A DNA stretch of 64,000 nt from Paenibacillus sp. JZ16. Lineage in GTDB: Bacteria; Bacillota; Bacilli; Paenibacillales; Paenibacillaceae. This document shows positions 25,947 through 34,606 of this stretch, piece by piece. Both the position numbers and the translations under genes were made by a program. Position 1 is the first letter of the stretch. The number at the start of each line of letters is the position of its first letter. The stretch lies in NCBI RefSeq assembly GCF_015326965.1, contig NZ_CP017659.1:186001-250000 (forward strand), given 5' to 3'. The notes under the pieces are model-generated. The model was not told where the DNA came from, made no database searches, and was given only the letters and a program-made list of their open reading frames with translations.

Positions 25947-26344
25947 TTATTTTTCGGAAGCCTTATTTTGTTGTTTCAGCAAATCGCGAATTTCTGTCAA
26001 CAACAGTTCTTCCTTCGATGGAGTCGGCGGCTCTTCCGCCTTCGTTTCTTCCTTGCGTTTGAAGCGGTTAAGTGTACGGATGAACATGAAGATCGAGAAG
26101 GAGACGATCAGGAAGTCCACGACCGTTTGAAGAAATACTCCATACGTTAGGGTTGCATCCCCGATTGTCGCCTTTAGTCCTGATAGATCCACTCCCCAAG
26201 AATCAATCCAATAACCGGCATAATGATATCACTCACCAAGGAAGATACGATTTTGCCAAAAGCAGCACCAATGATAACCCCAATGGCTAAATCCAGTACG
26301 TTACCTTTAAGCGCAAAGGTTTTAAATTCTTTTAATAAATTCAT
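25947..26344 (-). pseudogene. mscL: Large-conductance mechanosensitive channel, frameshifted
   Basis: From the ATG at 26344 the minus strand reads [20 protein letters not shown], then [20 protein letters not shown] and MPVIGLILG, which is the MscL N-terminus and first helix. The frame then runs into a stop. In the next frame [18 protein letters not shown], the second helix and the charged C-terminal bundle continue to 25947. Inserting one G in the G run at 26194-26197 (read as CCCC on +) restores a 132-residue MscL. Either the gene is inactive, there is a sequencing homopolymer error, or slippage rescues it. The channel normally releases solutes during osmotic downshock. Confidence 0.85.
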
Positions 26345-26758
26345 AATACGTCACCTGCTTTTCAATCCAAAATGTGTGGGGCGGCCATTAATCTACCACT
26401 CGAAATATCCTATCAGCAACTAGTGGAATGCGCAAGATCGTTAAGTCGTATTTTTTTAATGGATATCGCCAACTTCAAGTATGGTTCAGAAGAGGTTATA
26501 TCCATGCAAGCTCTTTCGTAGCTATGAATTTACTACGATTTCGATTTCCTCTCCTAAACAATAAGAAGTGCACTTATTGTTCCTGGACGAACAGCGACAT
26601 TGCAGATGAACTTGCTAAAGGAATTTCACCACACTGACTCTATTATTGAAAGTGGGGGAAAGTTCATTCAAAGCGTTTAGGTGGGATGATGATTTGCTCA
26701 ATCGTTCGATTTCTTGACGAGAGCCAACTCGGCATTGAGAGCATGTAGTTTCTTGGTT
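26345..26758. other. Intergenic stretch without recognisable gene
   Basis: About 410 bases between mscL and a strong terminator. A 69-codon open frame (26428-26637, +) has no ribosome site or recognisable sequence and I do not call it. Nothing else convincing was seen. Confidence 0.5.
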
Positions 26759-26800
26759 CACAGAAAAGACCGCACCAATATTGATGCGGTCTTTTCTGTG
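26759..26800. terminator. Strong 16-bp bidirectional hairpin
   Basis: CACAGAAAAGACCGCA (26759-26774) pairs perfectly with TGCGGTCTTTTCTGTG (26785-26800) around a 10-nt loop. It lies 27 nt beyond the stop of the beta-helix gene on the minus strand. Confidence 0.8.
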
Positions 26801-26827
26801 GACTATTAAGATTGGATGGCGGGGGGG

Positions 26828-28366
26828 CTAAGTTTCTTTATAATAAGTCCCCTCAAATGTATAGGAGAAAATAAAGGACTGTGAGCTTGCTGTATATACA
26901 GAGAATGCAACATGATTATTCGAGATCAGTATCTTGATGGTAGAACCAAAGATTCCTGAAGCCTTTTGAATCATATTTGTTATTTTTAGGTCATTTCCGT
27001 CCCATAAAAGATCGCAATCAAACATTAGATTGTTCGAACCATCATTCGTAACTTGTAGTCTGCCCTTCATTAGATCTCCAACAGGAAATAATTCAATGAT
27101 GTTAGAGGCAGTTGGATTTGAGGTTATTGTCTCAGTAACGGCTCTTAGGCTTTTTAAGGTAGTTCCAGTTTGACCTGTAGCTCCAATGAATTCTATAACT
27201 TTAGTAGGCTTTGAAAGCGAAACAATACCATCTATGACACTACCTGATGAGCCTTGAATTAGAATAGGTGTATTTTTTGATATCACGGTGCCTACAATTT
27301 TTGTTGAAACACCAGTTTTGATGGCAACATTGCAGTCTTCAATTACTGTTCCTTCTACTTGTGCAAAGGAACTTCCATCTAACCACAATCCAATATTAAA
27401 ACCTTTAAAGTAATTATTCGAGACATTAACATCCAAACATCCGTTTTTATCATATACTCTCCATAACCCTATACCTGTTTTTGTCATTTCGTGCTTAATG
27501 AAAAAGTTGTTTGTAACCATGGGCAATCGAGCACCTGTCATTGGCAATATCCTTGAACCGTCACCAAAGCATCCATTAAAAACATTTCCCATTACAATAA
27601 CATTTTCTTGATTGTCTTCGATATGGAGTGCTTCTCTACGTGAGATTTCAGTTATATTTCCAATAACTACTACGTCTCTTGTATTAGCAATTCCAATGGC
27701 AAAACCTGCTGTTGGGCCACTTCCAATAGTGTCAGCGACAAGTGTGTTCCCAATAATTTTCACTTGTTTGAATGAATCGGATTCCGACTCGCTTAGAGAA
27801 GTTGGGTTGTTTAGTTCGATTGCATCCGCAGTTGCTGAGTATATCTTGTTGAATGCTATATTTAGATTTTTTCCGTTTCTAGAGTTATGATTGGTAAGAA
27901 TTCCAAAACCTTGTGATGAAATATCATTGTGAAATATATCGATATCTTCTACTGTAGATGAATCGATGTGTAGTCCATTCTTTTTAGTTGAAATCTTATT
28001 GTGCTGGATCTTAAGTCCTTTTATAGACTTCATGTAGATTCCCTGTATATTTGAGCCTCCACTAAGATTAATGCTTTCTATAGTAACATCATTAGAATTG
28101 ATTTTCACATCACCATTTGCATTCTGATTTGTATTGACAATTTTATTGCCTTTTTGTCCACGAACTATTACTGGATGAGAAATTATTATTTCGTTGTTAA
28201 TAACAAATGTACCTTCTGGAATTATTATTTCTTTACCTGTACCAATAGAGTTATCAATGTGTGTTAGGGAGTCAGAAGCATCGCTCCTTACGTTTGTTGC
28301 GAGGTCTTTGACTTGTCCTTTAATGTGTTCAATTAAAGGAGGGGGGGAGGGGTTATCTTCTTTCAT
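26828..28366 (-). CDS. Right-handed parallel beta-helix repeat protein
   Basis: 512 residues from ATG 28366 (GAGGAG nine bases upstream; an in-frame GTG at 28375 abuts it). After a proline-rich, soluble N-terminus, the text IPEGTFVINNEIIIS and VIVRGQKGNKI opens a pectate-lyase-like beta-helix with many N-rich rungs (LKIQHNKIS, IDIFHNDISS, VKIIGNTLVA, VVVIGNITEIS, VIVMGNVFNG). The C-terminal 100 residues form a separate beta domain. There is no signal peptide. Such proteins are glycan lyases, epimerases or phage tail-spike-like domains. The gene is clearly more AT-rich than its neighbours, which suggests transfer. The substrate is unknown. Confidence 0.82.
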   Translation of the reverse strand: MKEDNPSPPPLIEHIKGQVKDLATNVRSDASDSLTHIDNSIGTGKEIIIPEGTFVINNEIIISHPVIVRGQKGNKIVNTNQNANGDVKINSNDVTIESINLSGGSNIQGIYMKSIKGLKIQHNKISTKKNGLHIDSSTVEDIDIFHNDISSQGFGILTNHNSRNGKNLNIAFNKIYSATADAIELNNPTSLSESESDSFKQVKIIGNTLVADTIGSGPTAGFAIGIANTRDVVVIGNITEISRREALHIEDNQENVIVMGNVFNGCFGDGSRILPMTGARLPMVTNNFFIKHEMTKTGIGLWRVYDKNGCLDVNVSNNYFKGFNIGLWLDGSSFAQVEGTVIEDCNVAIKTGVSTKIVGTVISKNTPILIQGSSGSVIDGIVSLSKPTKVIEFIGATGQTGTTLKSLRAVTETITSNPTASNIIELFPVGDLMKGRLQVTNDGSNNLMFDCDLLWDGNDLKITNMIQKASGIFGSTIKILISNNHVAFSVYTASSQSFIFSYTFEGTYYKET

Positions 28367-28697
28367 ACTTTTCACTCCTCAATGAATGCCTTCTTCTATG
28401 ATAAACTAATCAGTCACTACCCCATGACCTTCAACATTAAGTTGGTCCCATCTGCCGTGAGTATTTAAGCTAATACACTTAGTTTCATTTGAATAAACTT
28501 AAAATAAACTAGAACAAGGGAACACCTTCTTGCACGGCTATATTCATATTATATTCTTACAAGGATCGTATGTTACCTTTAGCATTCTCGTTTGATCTGC
28601 CCGTATTTTAATCAGCTCAATTGTCACAGTGCAACAACAAACAATCATTTCACGTTCAATAGCTATTCTTCTGTCATAACACTACAGCCAAAATAGC
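28367..28697. other. Upstream region of the beta-helix gene
   Basis: About 330 AT-rich bases between the beta-helix gene and the terminator of the DUF1796 gene. It must hold the promoter of the beta-helix gene on the minus strand, but I could not assign convincing -35/-10 boxes. No further gene was seen. Confidence 0.45.
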
Positions 28698-28734
28698 AAA
28701 AAAAGCTGTCCGCTTACTAACGGCAGCTTTTTTG
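28698..28734 (-). terminator. Terminator of DUF1796 gene
   Basis: AAAAAAGCTGTCCG and CGGCAGCTTTTTT flank a short loop, and a T tract lies on both sides, so it can work in either direction. It is 41 nt beyond the DUF1796 stop. Confidence 0.8.
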
Positions 28735-28774
28735 CGTTTCGTTGTCATATCCAACAGCAGCTCTTACAGTTTAC

Positions 28775-29527
28775 TTAGTCCTTCCAGTAGCCGGTCAAAT
28801 AAAGCCCTTCCATCGCGTGATTCCAAATGGATTCATCATTAGGACGGTCGATGGGAACCTGGAGGGTGCAAACGCCTTCGATCCCCCAATCCAATTCTTG
28901 CACATTTTGAATATCATGCATGGTTCGTAGAAAAAGTATATTACACGTACCGGCTACGAACGAGGATAAGACGGCATGAAGCAGAGCAGCCTCCGGGGCA
29001 TTCACTTCCCCCCACCTGATAAACAAAACGGATCGGCTGTTGTTTAGAACTTCATAGAATCTGTGAATGCGAAGATTTATCTTCTCTTTATAAGAAGCAT
29101 ACGATTGCGTCCAATCTTGATTGGGCCAAATCGGGAAGTCATGTACGGAGATCATATCATATTGCGTATCCAGTATGAAATGAGCATCATGGTACGGTCT
29201 CCCTTCAGCAGGCGTGGCGATTCCATCCTCCAAAAGAGCTGAAGTACCTTCAATCTTCCGCATATGCTCAAGTTCCATAAATCCGATGAAGCGGTTGCTC
29301 AATAACCGGGTTACATCCGAAATGGAGTTCGTTATCATCCAATCAAGCGGGAAAGAAAAGCGTCTTAGTTGACGCTGCCGCAAATTGATCGATGGCCCGC
29401 ACCAGCTGCCCAAGCTGATGATCACATCATAGGCGCCTTTCACATCTACCAGCTTCACATTTGTCACCACTCTCTCATATACGTCTATGATTATCGTATT
29501 CAGCCTCTTTTCGGGACGTATGGACAT
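28775..29527 (-). CDS. DUF1796 family putative cysteine peptidase
   Basis: 250 residues. The stretch VIISLGSWCGPSINLRQRQL with RFSFPLDWMIT is the hallmark of DUF1796, predicted papain-like proteins in which the Cys of GSWC would be the nucleophile. VLFIRWGEV and the late histidine-containing region fit the same family. The chosen ATG at 29527 has no clear ribosome site, and a GTG at 29458 is an alternative start. The family is found near polysaccharide or teichoic acid genes in many Gram-positives. Here its neighbour is the beta-helix protein. Confidence 0.8.
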   Translation of the reverse strand: MSIRPEKRLNTIIIDVYERVVTNVKLVDVKGAYDVIISLGSWCGPSINLRQRQLRRFSFPLDWMITNSISDVTRLLSNRFIGFMELEHMRKIEGTSALLEDGIATPAEGRPYHDAHFILDTQYDMISVHDFPIWPNQDWTQSYASYKEKINLRIHRFYEVLNNSRSVLFIRWGEVNAPEAALLHAVLSSFVAGTCNILFLRTMHDIQNVQELDWGIEGVCTLQVPIDRPNDESIWNHAMEGLYLTGYWKD

Positions 29528-29658
29528 TTATAGGTAGGGAACTGTTTGTTTTGATCGGAGTGTCTTACAAAAATGTAAGCTTGTAGAAAGGTTAATCGAT
29601 AAGTGAATCTTTCATTATGGTTTAGACTGGGGTTAATGAACATATAAGAAGGTGATAT

Positions 29659-29766
29659 ATGATGAGAAATGTGATGATCATTTTATTTGCAATTACAAGC
29701 ATTATGCTGATGGGGACGTGCAGGGAACTGGAGTTAGAACAAGCAGAATGCGGGGAGATGCATTGA
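29659..29766 (+). CDS. Possible 35-aa micro-lipoprotein or secreted peptide
   Basis: ATG at 29659 (or 29662) follows AAGAAGGTGATAT, a good ribosome site. The peptide is MMRNVMIILFAITSIMLMGT followed by CRELELEQAECGEMH: a positively charged start, a hydrophobic core and a lipobox-like LMGTC, leaving a mature peptide of about 15 acidic residues. A hairpin follows at 29814-29852. It is too short for most gene callers. It could be a lipoprotein signal-peptide pheromone, a leader peptide or a gene remnant. No homologue is claimed. Confidence 0.45.
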   Translation: MMRNVMIILFAITSIMLMGTCRELELEQAECGEMH

Positions 29767-29813
29767 ATTGGGGATCAAGCGAAGGTCGAACACATGTAAC
29801 AACATACGTACCT

Positions 29814-29852
29814 AAAGAAAAGAAGCCGCAAAGCAAGCAGCTTCTTTTCTTT
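29814..29852 (+). terminator. Hairpin after the micro-ORF
   Basis: AAAGAAAAGAAGC (29814-29826) pairs perfectly with GCTTCTTTTCTTT (29840-29852), a 13-bp stem whose right arm is T-rich. It may serve the micro-ORF on + and the TetR gene on -. Confidence 0.6.
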
Positions 29853-29919
29853 GAATGATTCCACGGACAGATTCCAATGTGAAGAGACAGAGAGGGCTAG
29901 GGCTTCCTTGGTTATCCTC

Positions 29920-30807
29920 TCAATTACTTTCTAGAATCAACTGCTGCAGTTGATTGGTGTAGAAAGTCAGCTCATTCTCCGAAGACAGATCCTTAAGCAG
30001 CGCTTGGATTAGAAAGGAACGTGGACGTTCAGCGGTGAACTCTTCCCGCAGCATCGCGGCTACCTCAGACAAGTCTTTTTTTCTGGAGTTCGTGATGGAC
30101 ATATCCGGGATAATCGACTCAATCGTATCCATCAACGCCGTTCTTCGTATTTCTTGCGTATGAGTAAGTGCCTCTAAATCAACCATCGAATATTCCTTCA
30201 TGAGTTCATCGGTGAGCAGGGGACGGGGAGCACCTTGTTCCAATCCCAGCATGAGATCATCCATTCGCTCAGCAATGAAAACAGCCAATTCCTTTTGAAT
30301 GAGCGGTTTGAATCCAAACAAGACATGAAAGGTATACTCGCGGATCAATCCGTTAAAGACGGCTGTAGCATCCCATTTCCATTCCTCTATCGAATCCCCG
30401 TAATGACGGAGTAAAATATCCTGGTAATAACGAAACATATTCAATTGAAGCTGATGGATGACGGTACCGATCTTGTCACTGTTCGCCGGCGGGAGCTCGT
30501 TATGATCACGCGATATGTAATATCCATGCTCGATGAAAAAATCGAACTGATAAGCGATCTCTTCAAGAAATGTTTCCCTGCGGGATAACCCTTTTTTGCG
30601 GATCTGTTCTACGGCATCAATCATATCCTGCTGTCGTTTCTCCAGAATACGGATGTATAGCTCTTCTTTGGAACCATAGTATTTATAGATTGAGCCTTTA
30701 GCAATGCTGCAATCATCCGCGATATCTTGAATCGAAGTCGCTTGGTATCCTTTTTCGGCAAAGGAACGAATAGCCGATTGCAATATTTTTTCTTTTAACA
30801 AACTCAT
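29920..30807 (-). CDS. TetR-family regulator of the efflux operon
   Basis: 295 residues, longer than the usual 200. The N-terminal DNA-binding domain reads ILQSAIRSFAEKGYQATSIQ and DIADDCSIAKGSIYKYYGSK. The long helical C-terminus probably binds the efflux substrate. It lies 94 nt downstream of the hydrolase gene, on the same strand as that gene and the MFS pump, so it is likely the last gene of an MFS-hydrolase-TetR operon and its repressor. Confidence 0.92.
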   Translation of the reverse strand: MSLLKEKILQSAIRSFAEKGYQATSIQDIADDCSIAKGSIYKYYGSKEELYIRILEKRQQDMIDAVEQIRKKGLSRRETFLEEIAYQFDFFIEHGYYISRDHNELPPANSDKIGTVIHQLQLNMFRYYQDILLRHYGDSIEEWKWDATAVFNGLIREYTFHVLFGFKPLIQKELAVFIAERMDDLMLGLEQGAPRPLLTDELMKEYSMVDLEALTHTQEIRRTALMDTIESIIPDMSITNSRKKDLSEVAAMLREEFTAERPRSFLIQALLKDLSSENELTFYTNQLQQLILESN

Positions 30808-30901
30808 AGCGCGGCCCCCTTAACGATGTACAAATATACCGGATTCGATCACTATCATATCGTTTTTTGCAGAGCTAATCCACAGGCACAAGAAAGATGC
30901 C

Positions 30902-32356
30902 TCAATCTTGAACGAGCTCGATATCCGGATATTCCTTCGATAGTTCATCCATGGCGTTATGCCGTATTCCCTTGAGATGCTGGTCAAAGAAAGCAACGCT
31001 TACCTCGTTTATGATGTGATGAACCGATTCTGGATCCTCTCCCGGGTTAGGCAGCAGCGGAGAGAACAGATGAAAATCCGTATAACTCATATGGGAAGTA
31101 TGTGGAATCGTCATCGTGTATCCGCCTCCCTGCAGAGCATTCATGCGACGCCTTACCGTCTCCTCCCAAAAATCTTCGTAATACTCCCGTGTATGGCCGC
31201 TTTGCGCCATAGCTTGATCCAGCGAGTTATCGAATATCGACTTGTCGATACTCTTCTCACCATTCATCTGTAGATATGGCTTATTAAGTCCCGTGCTCGG
31301 CATAGGTTCTCCATATAAGGTCCCATCCATATTGATCGCAGCCTGGATACGAGAATCCTTCAGCAGCATCTGGGCTGCAGTCGCACCGCCGTAAGAATGA
31401 CCGAACATGCCGATTCGTTCCAGATCAAAACGACCGGTAAAACGGTCCTGTTCATCCTGTCTATTCAATTGTTCCAGCCGATTCAAAATAAAAGATACAT
31501 CCTGAGTCCATAATGTCATGTGCTCGTCAAGCGCTTCAAAACCTGAAAGCTGGTGCTTGTTGATCAAAACCTCCCGGCCGTCCGGGAATACGGTTGCAGC
31601 CGCATCATAGGCATGGTCGATTCCAACCACGATATATCCATGGCTGGCCAGCTCTTCGATCTGGAAGGTATTCTGGTTGCGGAAACCCGTCATGCCATGT
31701 GAAAAAATCAAGATCGGATATTCCTGCTCCATGGAGGACAGCGGGGCATTGCTGTAGGCATGGGTCTCCACGAGACCCAGATGGCTTAACGTCCAGGCTG
31801 GGAAGGACAAGGCCTGTTCGAGACCTTGTGTAATCGCTGTTACATTGCGGATATAGGGTTCGGCTTCTTCCCCCGTTTCGGGCTCGGAAGGATACCATAA
31901 CTGTACCATCAGCTCACGGTGATCCTTCGGATCGGCAGAGTACTCATCGGGCCGGTCATTGTCAATAAAGTGGTATACCGCAGTTCCCACAGGATAGGGT
32001 CCCTGAGGTTGATGAAATGCGAATACAGGGAGCAGGAGAGGCAGTGCGACCATGACTGATGCGTATAGGAACAATACCGTGGTCCATAACCAGGCTAACC
32101 ATCTTCTCCTGCTCTTCTTACTGGACGGTTTCTTTTCGGGTTTTCTAAAAATGATGACAACCGTCAGGATAACGGAAGCCGCGTAACAAGGAATCATTTG
32201 CCACCGGCAATCCTCAACGATGATCTGCACAACCGTAACGATATATAGCGCTATTAACGAGTAGATCAGCCGGCTTTTCTTCGATTTTGGTCCCCAAATC
32301 GTAGCTATAGCCAAAGCGATAATGAATAGTATGATAACCATTTCTCCGAATCTCAA
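30902..32356 (-). CDS. Membrane-anchored alpha/beta hydrolase (PAF-acetylhydrolase-like)
   Basis: 484 residues, TTG start at 32356 directly after AGGAGGAGC on the minus strand. Four hydrophobic segments occupy about the first 125 residues, followed by an extracytoplasmic-looking alpha/beta hydrolase: YPILIFSHGMTGFRNQN forms the oxyanion region, GMFGHSYGGATAAQ carries the nucleophile Ser, and PHTSHMSYTDF holds a likely catalytic His. The fold resembles platelet-activating-factor acetylhydrolase or dienelactone hydrolase relatives. Position between a drug pump and its regulator suggests it acts on an ester substrate of the same pathway. The substrate is unknown. Confidence 0.85.
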   Translation of the reverse strand: MRFGEMVIILFIIALAIATIWGPKSKKSRLIYSLIALYIVTVVQIIVEDCRWQMIPCYAASVILTVVIIFRKPEKKPSSKKSRRRWLAWLWTTVLFLYASVMVALPLLLPVFAFHQPQGPYPVGTAVYHFIDNDRPDEYSADPKDHRELMVQLWYPSEPETGEEAEPYIRNVTAITQGLEQALSFPAWTLSHLGLVETHAYSNAPLSSMEQEYPILIFSHGMTGFRNQNTFQIEELASHGYIVVGIDHAYDAAATVFPDGREVLINKHQLSGFEALDEHMTLWTQDVSFILNRLEQLNRQDEQDRFTGRFDLERIGMFGHSYGGATAAQMLLKDSRIQAAINMDGTLYGEPMPSTGLNKPYLQMNGEKSIDKSIFDNSLDQAMAQSGHTREYYEDFWEETVRRRMNALQGGGYTMTIPHTSHMSYTDFHLFSPLLPNPGEDPESVHHIINEVSVAFFDQHLKGIRHNAMDELSKEYPDIELVQD

Positions 32357-32408
32357 GTAAGCTCCTCCTATGTGTAACGGTTATTGTGGTTTATTCGATG
32401 TCTGCTGT

Positions 32409-33869
32409 TCAATGGAACGAAGATTCCTCGGTTATTTGTTTGGGTTTTCTAAGAAACAAGCTGAGAACCAGTCCTACACAAGCAATGCAGGCAGCCAGGA
32501 AAAAGGTGTCCGCAAAGGATGCAGCATGGGACTCCATAGGGTTGGCTCCAACAGGGTTACTCGGCAGGCTTGATGTCATCCGGGAAGATAAATATCCCGT
32601 GAAGCCGGCTACGGCAAACGAGGCGATGACCTGCTGTGATGCACTTGTGAGCGGAGTAACCCGGCTTACAAGGTGCTTAGGGGTTGCATTTAATACATGC
32701 GTATTCAAGGACATCATCGATAACCCCATGCCGGAGCCCATGAAGAACAATACGATCATGATGAGTAGTAAAGGGGTATCGGTTCGAACAAAGGACATCG
32801 TGAACAACGCAGCTGTCATCAGCGTCATTCCGGCTACAAGCGGGGGACGTGCGCCCACCTTATCAAAAAGCTTTCCTGCCAGAGGCATAAAGATCATGGA
32901 ACCGACTGCCTGCGGCAGCAGAATGAGCCCGGTTGTCAGCGGAGTGAAACCTCTAATCTGCTGAAGAAGCAGCGGGAATAGTAGCACGGAGCCGAACATC
33001 GCTGCCTGCATGATCCAGGAGATGATGATGCCACGTGTAAAATCAGCCGATCTGAACGCACGCAGCTCAAGCAAAGGCTGTTCTTGTCTAAAGCAAGACC
33101 ATATGAAAAGAACAAGTGCTAACCCACCAATGATAAGACCGGATAAAGTCTTGGCGGAAGTCCAGCTTACCCCTCCCTCACTGACTCCATAAGTAATCAT
33201 GGCAAAAGCTGCGGGTCCAAGAAGCATGCCGACAATGTCCAGAGACGGAGCTTCCTTTTCTGAAAAGGAAGGCAGATGTTTGATGCCCACGAATAGTCCG
33301 ATCATGCCAATGGGGAGATTGATCAGAAAGATCCATTGCCAGCTGACAAACTCAATCAGCCATCCGGACAATACGGGACCGAGCGCTGGGGCAAGCAGTA
33401 ATGGAATTCCAAACATTCCTATGATAGAACCTCTTTTGTCCGGAGGTGCCAAACGGTATACCATGGCCATCCCGATCGGCGATACCATGCCGCCACCCAT
33501 GCCTTGAATAACCCGAAAGGCGATGAGCTGCTCGGCTGTCTGGGCAAAAGCACATAACACGGATCCTATCGTAAACATTCCGATCGATAAGAGAAACACC
33601 CGTTTGGGCTGAAATTTATCCGACAGCCATCCCGCGAGAGGGATGACTGCGGACAATGCAAGCGTGTATGCGGCGATCGACCATTGAATGGTTTGCAGGG
33701 GGCTATCAAAATATTGAACCAGCGTAGGTACGGCGACATTGACAACCGTGCTGTCCAACAGGACCATGAAGGTGCCGATGATGACGGCAAGCAATGGCGC
33801 AAGGATGTCTTTAATTGCAAAAGCTCTTTCTTCTGAGGTGTTACGAATAATTGCAGATGGATCTGACAT
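32409..33869 (-). CDS. DHA2-family MFS multidrug efflux transporter (EmrB/QacA type)
   Basis: 486 residues with about 14 hydrophobic helices. Family signatures are present: LDSTVVNVAVPTLVQYF in helix 1 (motif D1), GWLSDKFQPKRVFLLSI (motif A), RVIQGMGGGMVSPIGMAMV (motif B) and GPVLSGWLIEFVSWQWIFLI (motif C). It should export hydrophobic drugs or metabolites using the proton gradient. It is the first gene of the operon, 52 nt ahead of the hydrolase. Confidence 0.93.
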   Translation of the reverse strand: MSDPSAIIRNTSEERAFAIKDILAPLLAVIIGTFMVLLDSTVVNVAVPTLVQYFDSPLQTIQWSIAAYTLALSAVIPLAGWLSDKFQPKRVFLLSIGMFTIGSVLCAFAQTAEQLIAFRVIQGMGGGMVSPIGMAMVYRLAPPDKRGSIIGMFGIPLLLAPALGPVLSGWLIEFVSWQWIFLINLPIGMIGLFVGIKHLPSFSEKEAPSLDIVGMLLGPAAFAMITYGVSEGGVSWTSAKTLSGLIIGGLALVLFIWSCFRQEQPLLELRAFRSADFTRGIIISWIMQAAMFGSVLLFPLLLQQIRGFTPLTTGLILLPQAVGSMIFMPLAGKLFDKVGARPPLVAGMTLMTAALFTMSFVRTDTPLLLIMIVLFFMGSGMGLSMMSLNTHVLNATPKHLVSRVTPLTSASQQVIASFAVAGFTGYLSSRMTSSLPSNPVGANPMESHAASFADTFFLAACIACVGLVLSLFLRKPKQITEESSFH

Positions 33870-34178
33870 GATGGTGAACCTACTTTCTTTTAAAAATTTC
33901 GAGATTTGTACTATTTAGTTTTTGAAAAAACCATTGGGTCATTATAATAGTAACGATGAACGTAATTTGTGTCAAACGGGCACCCAAGCTCAATGCGACC
34001 GTTATCCTTGAAGGTGTAAGCAAACCCTTTAACTTGGATATTCCGATACAAAAACAAATTCGCAATTGATAAGAAATATACGTACATCTGGCATGCTATG
34101 ATTTGAAGAGAAAAGGAAGTCTTGGAAGCAATCTGCTTTTGACATTTAATTTACTTATACGAGGGAGTGTACCAATCG
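33870..34178. other. Upstream region of MFS operon and VOC gene
   Basis: About 310 bases holding the divergent promoters. A short open frame (33956-34069, +, 37 codons) has a TATAAT at 33943-33948 but no ribosome site, so I do not call it a gene. No convincing TetR operator was identified by eye. Confidence 0.4.
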
Positions 34179-34397
34179 ATGATTAGCAAAGTTGGTCAAA
34201 TTATGGTGTACAAAATGTCGCCAGGATTACATTTGGGCACACCTTCTTTAATGTTTATCACGGACGATTTCGATGCGCTGCACAGCCATCTAACCAACCA
34301 CAATATCACGGTCGGCGAAGTGGTGAATATGCCTTCCGGTAGAGTGTTCAACTTTGCAGACTATGAAGAAAACTATTTTGCTGTCATGGAAAAATAA
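34179..34397 (+). pseudogene. VOC family protein with an internal deletion
   Basis: 72 residues from ATG 34179 after GAGGGAGTG. The first 11 residues MISKVGQIMVY are the normal start of a VOC-family protein of about 120 residues. The text then jumps directly to KMSPGLHLGTPSLMFITDDF and the normal C-terminus (VNMPSGRVFNFADYEENYFA). In complete relatives about 45 residues lie between these blocks, so an in-frame deletion of roughly 135 bases is inferred. Half of the first module is lost and metal binding is unlikely to survive. Confidence 0.72.
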
Positions 34398-34440
34398 TAA
34401 TAACCGGTCCGCAAGAACAACCATAGATCACATGGATGTG

Positions 34441-34468
34441 AAGTCGCCTATTTGGCGGCTTTTTTTGC
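34441..34468 (+). terminator. Terminator after the VOC remnant
   Basis: AAGTCGCC and GGCGGCTT form an 8-bp stem with one G-T pair, followed by TTTTTT. Confidence 0.82.
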
Positions 34469-34606
34469 ATGTTCTTTTATAGGGAAGAAATGCTCCCGCT
34501 GACAAGCTTTAGCCCCCTGATTTAGACCGCTGAAATGATGTGCGTTATACTTTTTCCCTGCATTCGCTATAATGGATACAGTGATTTAAGGAAGGGAATG
34601 TCATGC

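Noticed and set aside
29652..29858. 68-codon frame overlapping the micro-lipoprotein candidate
   Set aside because: Its start lies at the ribosome site rather than downstream of it, and the translation runs into the terminator stem; the overlapping 35-codon frame has better features.
33956..34069. 37-codon frame upstream of the VOC remnant
   Set aside because: A -10-like TATAAT is present, but there is no ribosome site and no recognisable sequence.
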